Assembly (NCBI GenBank): GCA_905181755.1
Contig: CAJIYY010000027.1
Span: 1 to 6,575 of the forward strand
Source: Candidatus Dadabacteria bacterium UBA1144
GTDB taxonomy: Bacteria > Desulfobacterota_D > UBA1144
Direction: 5' to 3'
DNA: 6,575 bases
Position numbers and translations under genes: made by a program. Positions 1 to 5,535 of the stretch are shown piece after piece (the first letter of the stretch is position 1; every line of letters starts with the position of its first letter). A model generated the notes under the pieces. It was not told where the DNA came from, searched no databases, and was given only the letters and a program-made list of their open reading frames with translations.

Positions 1-1
1 T

Positions 2-1084
2 CATAATGTCGAGATTTCTGAAAAACCAGTTAAAAATAAGCCAAATTATCTCGACTTGGAAATTGAAGTTGAAGAAAAAGCTACAGGTTTTTTTAGTATA
101 GCCGGTGGTTATAGCTCAACCGAGACATTGCTTCTTGGAGTCCAAATACAAGAGTCAAACTTGTTTGGATATGGTAAGCAGCTAAGTACTTCTGCAACTG
201 TTGGGGGATTAAGTAAAAATTTCTCCGTTGATTACAGTGATCCATATTTTTTTGATACAACTTATCAATTTGGATTTAAAGTTTTTAATAATGAATATCA
301 ATACGTAGATTTTGACAGAAATTCATATGGTGGGAAATTTAGATTTGGTAAAGCGATAACTAATTGGTCTTATTTGAACGTTAGATACCGATATGAAAAC
401 ATAAAAATAGATAATTTAAAACTTGCAGCTAGTGAAGTTTTCCAGCTGGGAACTGATAAAATTAGCTCTTTGGCCCTAGGGGTTACTTATGATACAAGAA
501 ATAATTTTATAAATCCTAGTAGAGGTATTTCTACATCTTTAAATGTTGAGGAATCTAATGAGGTGCTTGGTGCTAATCTTCATTACACCAAATATAGTGG
601 AAATTTCTCAAAATATCATTCAATAAAGAAGAACCACACTCTTGCTTATAAAATAGAAGGTGGATTTGTGGACTTTAGAGATATTGGAAACAAGATCATC
701 GTTGGTGAAAGATATTACCTGGGAGGGCCAGGTAGCTTGAGAGGATACAAGGCATCTCGAGTATCACCAAGGCGGCTTCTTTCAACAGGCAACTTTGTTA
801 GAATAGGGGGAAATAAGTACGTTTTCAATTCATTAGAGTACTTATTCCCTATAGCTTTAGAAACAGGACTGAGAGGAATATTATTCATAGATGCAGGAAA
901 TACATATGACGAAAGTAAAAATTTAGATTATAATCCAATTGATATGAAAAAAGACACAGGTTTTGGCTTCAGATGGCTATCACCTATGGGGCCTTTAAAA
1001 CTTGATTTTGGTTTTCCTATTGGAAAAAGACAATCAGGCGATAGTAAATATGAAGTTCAATTTTCTATCGGGTCGCTTTTTTAA
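2..1084 (+). CDS. bamA: BamA (Omp85) outer-membrane assembly factor, C-terminal part (5'-truncated by window)
   Basis: This is the barrel-bearing end of BamA, the core of the complex that inserts beta-barrel proteins into the outer membrane. The frame is open from base 2 with no upstream stop, so 360 residues are visible and the true start lies outside the window. The TTG at 56 lies inside the gene and is not a start. The first ~25 visible residues look like the end of the last POTRA domain (LDLEIEVEEK), followed by the usual barrel entry 'TGFFSIAGGYSS'. The L6 loop motif (V/I/L)RG(F/Y) appears as LRGY at bases 737-748, preceded by 'GERYYLGGPGS'. The protein ends in phenylalanine (SIGSLF), the typical C-terminal signal of outer-membrane barrels. 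TamA is an alternative Omp85 member, but the skp gene immediately downstream favours BamA. Confidence 0.93.
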   Translation, partial: HNVEISEKPVKNKPNYLDLEIEVEEKATGFFSIAGGYSSTETLLLGVQIQESNLFGYGKQLSTSATVGGLSKNFSVDYSDPYFFDTTYQFGFKVFNNEYQYVDFDRNSYGGKFRFGKAITNWSYLNVRYRYENIKIDNLKLAASEVFQLGTDKISSLALGVTYDTRNNFINPSRGISTSLNVEESNEVLGANLHYTKYSGNFSKYHSIKKNHTLAYKIEGGFVDFRDIGNKIIVGERYYLGGPGSLRGYKASRVSPRRLLSTGNFVRIGGNKYVFNSLEYLFPIALETGLRGILFIDAGNTYDESKNLDYNPIDMKKDTGFGFRWLSPMGPLKLDFGFPIGKRQSGDSKYEVQFSIGSLF

Positions 1085-1099
1085 TATAAATTAAAATAT

Positions 1100-1104
1100 G
1101 GAGA
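1100..1104 (+). promoter_or_regulatory. ribosome binding site of skp
   Basis: GGAGA lies 6 nt before the ATG at 1111. It supports that start, which also places a complete signal peptide at the N-terminus. Confidence 0.7.
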
Positions 1105-1110
1105 AACATT

Positions 1111-1647
1111 ATGAATAAATTTTTTATAACATTATTAGGACTAATTTTATTTTCTACAACATCTTTTAGTGCGGAAGATTCTAATGTCACTATGAATGAA
1201 AGTCAGAGCATTAAAATCGCAGTTGTAGATTTTCAAAGAGTACTAACAGAATCAGGAATAGGAAAGGACTATATTAAAAATGCAAAGAAAAGTATTGAGA
1301 AGAAGCAGGCTCTGCTATCTAAGCTGGAAGATCAAGTAAGAACTATGAGAGATAAATTTAATGAACAGAAGTTGGTCTTAGATGAGAAAGTTAGAGATCA
1401 GAAAGCTGAGGAACTAACTTATAAAGTAAAAGAGTTGCAAAGAAAAAGTGAAGATTTCCAAGCTGAAGTTAAAATTGCTGATAGTAAATTCCAAAGAGAT
1501 ATTCTAAGTGTTTTAATGAAAGAGGTTAAGACTGTTGCACAGCAATTAGGCTTTGATTTAGTACTTTCTAAATCTGCACCTGGTCTAATGTATGTAGATA
1601 CTTCTCTAGACATAACTTCAAAAATTTTAGATAGAATGAATAGGTAG
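1111..1647 (+). CDS. skp: Skp/OmpH family periplasmic chaperone
   Basis: The 178-residue product is a periplasmic holdase that keeps unfolded outer-membrane proteins soluble on their way to BamA. It starts with a Sec signal peptide: a basic N-terminus (MNK), a hydrophobic stretch to about residue 18, and a probable cleavage site around SFSA at residues 18-21. The mature protein opens with the family strand 'IAVVDFQRVLTESGIGKDY'. Residues ~50-130 are rich in Lys, Glu and Gln and predicted to form the long coiled-coil arms. The C-terminal segment 'FDLVLSKSAPGLMYVD' followed by 'SLDITSKILDRMN' rebuilds the trimerisation body, as in other OmpH proteins. Length matches the family (about 160-190 aa). 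The gene sits 26 nt after bamA, its usual partner, and 4 nt before fabZ, so one transcript is likely. Confidence 0.92.
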   Translation: MNKFFITLLGLILFSTTSFSAEDSNVTMNESQSIKIAVVDFQRVLTESGIGKDYIKNAKKSIEKKQALLSKLEDQVRTMRDKFNEQKLVLDEKVRDQKAEELTYKVKELQRKSEDFQAEVKIADSKFQRDILSVLMKEVKTVAQQLGFDLVLSKSAPGLMYVDTSLDITSKILDRMNR

Positions 1648-1651
1648 TTTA

Positions 1652-2089
1652 GTGATTCTTAATAAAGACGAAATTATGAAGTACTTGCCTCACAGAGAGC
1701 CATTTCTTTTTGTTGATGAAGTAATCGAATTTAATTCAGAGATATCTATTAAGGCAAATGTCACGTTTCATGAAGATGCCTTTTTTTTCAAGGGTCATTT
1801 TCCTGGTAACCCTGTTGTACCTGGAGTGATTATTGTTGAGGCTATGGCTCAGGTTGGAGGAATTTTAATTTATAAATCATTTGAGTCCAAGCTTCTTGGA
1901 CTTACGCCTGCATTGGTTGGTATAGATAATGTTAAGTTTAAAGCTCCTACAGTTCCCGGTGACAAGTTGACTATCGAGGCAACATTAATTAAAAAGAAGT
2001 TAAATATTTTTAAGTTATCAGCTCAAGCTTTTAATCTGGACAAGCTAGTAGTACAGTCGAATATAACAGCAACTGTTATGTCAAAGTAG
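1652..2089 (+). CDS. fabZ: 3-hydroxyacyl-[acyl-carrier-protein] dehydratase FabZ
   Basis: This cytoplasmic enzyme dehydrates (3R)-hydroxyacyl-ACP to trans-2-enoyl-ACP during fatty acid elongation. The 145-residue product is a complete hot-dog fold of normal length. The N-terminal signature 'YLPHREPFLFVDEV' is present. The catalytic motif 'GHFPGNPVVPG' carries His49, and 'EAMAQ' carries Glu63, the expected catalytic pair at the family spacing. The start chosen is GTG 1652, because the residues before PHR (ILNKDEIMKY) match the usual FabZ N-terminus; ATG 1676 would remove them. A weak AGG-type Shine-Dalgarno lies at 1642-1644, inside the end of skp, and the two genes are 4 nt apart, so translational coupling to skp is likely. 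FabA is excluded by length and motif. The usual neighbours lpxD and lpxA are missing on either side. Confidence 0.95.
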   Translation: MILNKDEIMKYLPHREPFLFVDEVIEFNSEISIKANVTFHEDAFFFKGHFPGNPVVPGVIIVEAMAQVGGILIYKSFESKLLGLTPALVGIDNVKFKAPTVPGDKLTIEATLIKKKLNIFKLSAQAFNLDKLVVQSNITATVMSK

Positions 2090-2091
2090 CT

Positions 2092-2132
2092 AATTTAATT
2101 AAATTGAAACAAATAATCTATCATGTTAATAT
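2092..2132 (+). promoter_or_regulatory. Strong sigma70-type promoter of the tRNA cluster with AT-rich upstream tract
   Basis: A -35 box TTGAAA (2104-2109) and a -10 box TAATAT (2127-2132) are separated by the ideal 17 nt. Immediately upstream is a pure A/T tract (2091-2103) that could act as an UP element binding the RNA polymerase alpha subunit. Just after the -10 comes GGGC (2134-2137), a GC-rich discriminator of the kind seen at stringently controlled stable-RNA promoters. Start of transcription should fall near 2139-2141, leaving a leader of about 10 nt before the first tRNA. Boxes and spacing are read directly; the stringent-control role is inferred. Confidence 0.72.
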
Positions 2133-2149
2133 AGGGCTTTATATTTTAT

Positions 2150-2221
2150 GCTGGTGTAGCTCAGGGGTAGAGCAGCTGATTTGTAATCAGCCGGTCGGGG
2201 GTTCAAATCCCTTCGCCAGCT
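2150..2221 (+). tRNA. tRNA-Thr(UGU)
   Basis: A 72-nt cloverleaf folds fully. The acceptor stem GCTGGTG pairs with CGCCAGC (one T-G wobble). The D-arm is GCTC/GAGC, the anticodon stem GCTGA/TCAGC, and the T-arm contains TTCAAAT. The anticodon TGT is at 2182-2184 and reads ACA, with wobble to ACG. The discriminator is T. The CCA end is not encoded and must be added enzymatically. This is the first gene of the cluster, 6 nt before tRNA-Tyr. Confidence 0.97.
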
Positions 2222-2227
2222 TGTCAT

Positions 2228-2310
2228 GGGGATATGGCAGAGTGGACAAATGCATCAGACTGTAAATCTGACCGCGCAAGCGTACGGTGGTTCGAATCCA
2301 TCTATCCCCA
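2228..2310 (+). tRNA. tRNA-Tyr(GUA)
   Basis: An 83-nt class II tRNA with a long variable arm (about 2271-2285), as expected for bacterial tRNA-Tyr. The acceptor GGGGATA pairs perfectly with TATCCCC, with discriminator A. The anticodon stem is TCAGA/TCTGA and the anticodon GTA is at 2262-2264. The T-loop is TTCGAAT. CCA is not encoded. It lies 8 nt before tRNA-Gly. Confidence 0.97.
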
Positions 2311-2318
2311 GAAAGCAT

Positions 2319-2469
<151 letters not shown>

Positions 2470-2512
2470 TTCAATTAATTTAATAAGTTGTATGATTTTA
2501 ATATATTCAAAA

Positions 2513-2517
2513 GAGGA
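2513..2517 (+). promoter_or_regulatory. ribosome binding site of rpmG
   Basis: GAGGA lies 8 nt upstream of the ATG at 2526, a clear Shine-Dalgarno sequence that fixes the start of this short gene. Confidence 0.75.
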
Positions 2518-2525
2518 AGTTAGTT

Positions 2526-2687
2526 ATGGGCGATAATGTAATTGTAGTAGCGCTTGAGTGTACTGGCTGTAATGGTAAAAATAGATACCATATCAGAAAG
2601 AACAAAAAGGTTCAGCGCGACAAGCTAGAGATTAAGAAATACTGCAAGTTTTGTAATAAACATTTAATTCACAAAGAGACTAAATAG
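2526..2687 (+). CDS. rpmG: Large-subunit ribosomal protein L33 (bL33), zinc-ribbon form
   Basis: A small 53-residue protein of the 50S ribosomal subunit, located near the E site. Two CxxC pairs (Cys12/Cys15 and Cys40/Cys43) make it the zinc-binding 'C+' type of L33. The core 'NRYHIRKNKK' and the lysine-rich end are typical, and length equals the family norm (about 49-55 aa). It lies between tRNA-Thr and tRNA-Trp, which matches the known tuf-rpmG-trnW-secE order of many non-gammaproteobacteria, but without tuf. Its TAG stop (2685-2687) shares two bases with the 5' end of tRNA-Trp. A leader of 56 nt precedes it, rich in A and T, with only a weak promoter candidate, so it is probably transcribed with the tRNAs. 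Confidence 0.95.
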   Translation: MGDNVIVVALECTGCNGKNRYHIRKNKKVQRDKLEIKKYCKFCNKHLIHKETK

Positions 2688-2758
2688 GGGTGTAGCTCAG
2701 TTGGTAGAGCGACGGTCTCCAAAACCGTAGGTCGGGAGTTCGAGACTCTCCACCCCTG
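2686..2758 (+). tRNA. tRNA-Trp(CCA)
   Basis: A 73-nt cloverleaf: acceptor AGGGGTG pairs perfectly with CACCCCT, discriminator G. The D-arm is GCTC/GAGC, the anticodon stem ACGGT/ACCGT and the T-arm GGGAG/CTCTC around TTCGAGA. The anticodon CCA is at 2719-2721. An A1-U72 pair and G73 are standard for bacterial tRNA-Trp, so position 1 is firmly A2686. That base and the next are also the last two bases of the rpmG stop codon. The CCA tail is not encoded. secE, the usual downstream gene, is replaced by acnA. Confidence 0.97.
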
Positions 2759-2760
2759 TT

Positions 2761-2788
2761 TTGAAATGATTTAGTGTTTAAATAGATT
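2761..2788 (+). promoter_or_regulatory. Possible weak promoter of acnA
   Basis: TTGAAA (2761-2766) and TAGATT (2783-2788) are 16 nt apart, placing a transcription start near 2795 and a leader of about 18 nt. An alternative -10, TATTAT (2792-2797), lacks a good -35. The region is AT-rich, so chance matches are common. There is no hairpin between tRNA-Trp and acnA, so read-through may also supply the message. Confidence 0.33.
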
Positions 2789-2812
2789 AAGTATTATTAA
2801 GCGAGAGCAAAT

Positions 2813-5473
2813 ATGAAAAATAATATTTTTTTAGAAAAATTTGAGATTTCAGAGAACGAATTCAACCTTTATTCTTTGCCTAAGGTGGCAGAAGAGTATG
2901 GCTTTGACCTACAGTTGATGCCGTATTCTTTAAGAATCCTATTGGAAAATTTAGTAAGAAATTATGATGATAGGATTGTTGATGAAGAGCTTATAAAAAA
3001 GTTTATATTTAATAAGGAAGATAAGTTTGAGATACCTTTTAGACCTGCAAGAGTAGTCCTCCAAGATTTTACTGGTGTACCATGCGTTGCAGATCTTGCT
3101 GCTATGAGAGATGTTGTAAATACCTTAGGTGGTGATACGGATACAATTAACCCTCTAGTGCCAGTAGATCTCGTAATTGATCACTCAGTTCAGGTTGATC
3201 ATTTTAGAGAAGATAACGCTCTTTTTTTAAATACAAAACTTGAATTTGAGAGGAACCAGGAGCGATATTCTTTTTTAAGGTGGGCTCAAACTGCATTTAA
3301 AAATTTCAGAGCTGTTCCACCAGGAAATGGGATTGTTCATCAAGTAAATTTAGAATATTTAGCAAAATTAGTTCAGAAAGTTAACCTTAATGGGAAACTA
3401 GTCTGTATACCTGATACTTTAGTTGGAACTGATTCTCATACAACGATGATTAATGGAATTAGTGTTCTTGGATGGGGAGTAGGAGGAATTGAAGCGGAGG
3501 CTGCAATGCTTGGACAACCTCTGTATTTCTTAATCCCTGATGTAATAGGATTTAAGTTAGAAGGTAATTTGTGTGAAGGTGTCACAGCAACAGATTTAGT
3601 TCTCAATATTACTGAAATGTTAAGAGCTGAGGGAGTAGTGGGGAAATTTGTTGAATTTTATGGTCCAGGTCTTGATAATTTGCCACTTCCTGACAGGGCC
3701 ACTATTGCTAATATGGCTCCAGAATATGGAGCAACAATGGGTTTTTTCCCGGTAGACCAAGAAGCATTAAATTATCTTAAACTAACTGGTAGAACAACAG
3801 AGGAAATAGAACAAGTTGAGAAATATTATAGAAAGCAAGATAGCTTCCGTGATTCATCAAGCAAAGATCCTGAATATTACAAATCGTTATATCTAAACCT
3901 AGAAACAGTTGAGCCAGCCCTTGCAGGTCCAAAGAGGCCTCAAGATAGAATTCTTTTGTCCAAAATGAAAGATTCTCTTCATTCTGAGCTAAAATCAAGA
4001 GAGATAAACAATAAGGAAGATTTTAAAGTTGAAGGGTCGAGTGAGTCAATTAAAAATGGTTCTGTGGTTTTAGCTGCAATAACTAGTTGCACGAATACAT
4101 CAAATCCATATGTAATGATTACTGCGGGTCTAGTTGCTAAAAAGGCTAAGGATCTAGGACTTAAAGTTCCCTCATATGTAAAGACAAGTTTGGCTCCTGG
4201 CTCAAAAGTCGTAGTGGACTATCTTGAGAATGCAGGCTTATTAGATAGCCTTGCGGATATTGGATTTAAGACAGTAGGCTTTGGTTGTACAACTTGTATA
4301 GGTAACAGTGGACCCTTACCAACTGAAGTGGGAGATTTGATTACCGAGAATGCTCTTCACGTAGCGGCGGTCTCAAGTGGGAATAGGAATTTTGAAGGAA
4401 GAGTTCATCCTCTTATTAGACTTTCATATTTGGGTTCTCCACCTTTAGTAGTTGCTTATGCCTTAGCTGGTACTATTGATATAGACTTTTATAATGAAAA
4501 GATAGGTACTGCTTCTAGCGGGCAAGATATATATTTAAAAGATATCTGGCCTAGTAATGAAGAAATAAGAAAAACTGTACACAGCTCTATCCTTCCTGAT
4601 ACTTTTATTAATAGATATAGCAATATCTTTGTTGGAGATGATAGGTGGGAATCTATCTCAATACCTGATGGCTCTATTTACGAATGGAGTGACAAGTCAA
4701 CATATATACAGAAACCTGGATTTTTTGACAAATTTTCAATGGATTTACCTAAAATTAAAGATATTAAGAATGCCAGAGTCCTGGCCTATTTGGGAGATTC
4801 AATTACAACTGATCATATTTCTCCAGCTGGTTCTTTTACTGAGGAGACACCCGCTGGCAAATACCTAACTGAAAGGGGAGTCCAACTTAAGGACTTCAAT
4901 AGTTATGGGTCTCGTAGAGGAAATCATGAAGTTATGATGAGAGGTACATTCGCAAATATTAGAATTAAGAACAAACTTTTAGATAATATTGAAGGTGGGT
5001 TTACAAGATATTTCGATACAAATGAAACTATGTCAATCTACGATGCAGCTATGAAGTACAAAGAGTCTAAGACAGATCTTATTGTAATTGCAGGTAAAGA
5101 ATATGGAACTGGTAGTTCAAGAGATTGGGCTGCAAAAGGTTCTATGCTCCTAGGAGTGAAGGCGGTTATAACAGAAAGTTTTGAAAGAATACATAGAAGC
5201 AACTTGGTTGGTATGGGAGTTTTACCTTTACAATTTAAGGAAAATGAGAGTGCAGAATCTCATAAAATTGTAGGTGATGAAGAGTTTTCAATTTCAGGAG
5301 TAGCTGAGGGGCTTGAGCCGTTATCTAATATAATGCTTAATATTGTTGACCAGAAAGGGAATAAAAGACAAGTTGAACTGATATGCAGGTTGGATTCTAT
5401 TGTGGAAGTTGATTATTTTTACAATGGCGGTATTTTGCAAACTGTCCTAAGGCAAATGCAGAAAGCAAATTAA
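2813..5473 (+). CDS. acnA: Aconitate hydratase A (aconitase, AcnA/IRP1 type)
   Basis: This cytoplasmic [4Fe-4S] enzyme interconverts citrate and isocitrate through cis-aconitate in the TCA cycle. The 886-residue protein is full length for the AcnA/IRP1 class (about 890). Residues ~60-560 form the cluster-binding core. 'DHSVQVDHF' and 'GTDSHTTMINGISVLGWG' are present, and the cluster ligands are Cys426 (in ITSCTNTSNP), Cys492 and Cys495 (in GFGCTTCIGNSGP). The 66- and 3-residue spacing matches IRP1. The C-terminal swivel domain opens at 'LGDSITTDHISPAGS' and carries the substrate motif 'YGTGSSRDWAAKG' with Ser768 and Arg770. The start ATG 2813 follows a modest GAGAG sequence and matches the family N-terminus (FLEKFEI). 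icd follows after 62 nt, the next pathway step. AcnB has a different domain order and AcnD is less likely given icd and no methylcitrate genes in view. Confidence 0.95.
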   Translation: MKNNIFLEKFEISENEFNLYSLPKVAEEYGFDLQLMPYSLRILLENLVRNYDDRIVDEELIKKFIFNKEDKFEIPFRPARVVLQDFTGVPCVADLAAMRDVVNTLGGDTDTINPLVPVDLVIDHSVQVDHFREDNALFLNTKLEFERNQERYSFLRWAQTAFKNFRAVPPGNGIVHQVNLEYLAKLVQKVNLNGKLVCIPDTLVGTDSHTTMINGISVLGWGVGGIEAEAAMLGQPLYFLIPDVIGFKLEGNLCEGVTATDLVLNITEMLRAEGVVGKFVEFYGPGLDNLPLPDRATIANMAPEYGATMGFFPVDQEALNYLKLTGRTTEEIEQVEKYYRKQDSFRDSSSKDPEYYKSLYLNLETVEPALAGPKRPQDRILLSKMKDSLHSELKSREINNKEDFKVEGSSESIKNGSVVLAAITSCTNTSNPYVMITAGLVAKKAKDLGLKVPSYVKTSLAPGSKVVVDYLENAGLLDSLADIGFKTVGFGCTTCIGNSGPLPTEVGDLITENALHVAAVSSGNRNFEGRVHPLIRLSYLGSPPLVVAYALAGTIDIDFYNEKIGTASSGQDIYLKDIWPSNEEIRKTVHSSILPDTFINRYSNIFVGDDRWESISIPDGSIYEWSDKSTYIQKPGFFDKFSMDLPKIKDIKNARVLAYLGDSITTDHISPAGSFTEETPAGKYLTERGVQLKDFNSYGSRRGNHEVMMRGTFANIRIKNKLLDNIEGGFTRYFDTNETMSIYDAAMKYKESKTDLIVIAGKEYGTGSSRDWAAKGSMLLGVKAVITESFERIHRSNLVGMGVLPLQFKENESAESHKIVGDEEFSISGVAEGLEPLSNIMLNIVDQKGNKRQVELICRLDSIVEVDYFYNGGILQTVLRQMQKAN

Positions 5474-5476
5474 TTA

Positions 5477-5504
5477 TTGATTTTTCCTGTTTTTTTATTA
5501 TATT
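5477..5504 (+). promoter_or_regulatory. Possible weak promoter of icd
   Basis: TTGATT (5477-5482) and TATATT (5499-5504) are separated by 16 nt in the 62-nt acnA-icd gap. A T-rich run lies between them. It could give icd its own transcript beside read-through from acnA, but in such AT-rich DNA this match is only suggestive. Confidence 0.3.
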
Positions 5505-5521
5505 TTCTAGTGAAACAATTC

Positions 5522-5530
5522 AAGGAGAGG
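5522..5530 (+). promoter_or_regulatory. strong ribosome binding site of icd
   Basis: AAGGAGAGG, nearly a full complement of the 16S rRNA tail, precedes ATG 5536 with its AGGAG core 8 nt away. It is the strongest Shine-Dalgarno in the window and suggests high translation of icd. Confidence 0.8.
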
Positions 5531-5535
5531 AATAC

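Noticed and set aside
56..58. TTG as start codon of the first gene
   Set aside because: The same frame is open to the window edge and the upstream residues read as the end of a POTRA domain, so the gene is cut by the window rather than starting here.
1419..1613. 64-codon open frame on the - strand inside skp
   Set aside because: It is opposite the coiled-coil coding region of skp and has no independent support.
2475..2504. Promoter for rpmG (TTAATT with TAATAT, 18-nt spacer)
   Set aside because: The -35 match is poor and the region is nearly all A/T, so the match is not better than chance.
3777..3998. 73-codon open frame on the - strand
   Set aside because: It is antisense within the acnA core, whose coding frame is strongly conserved; no ribosome binding site or motif supports it.
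4629..4868. 79-codon + strand frame inside acnA
   Set aside because: It is an out-of-frame shadow of acnA between the core and the swivel domain, with no family features.
5481..5496. T-rich run after acnA as an intrinsic terminator
   Set aside because: No GC-rich stem precedes the T run; the acnA end upstream does not fold into a hairpin by eye.
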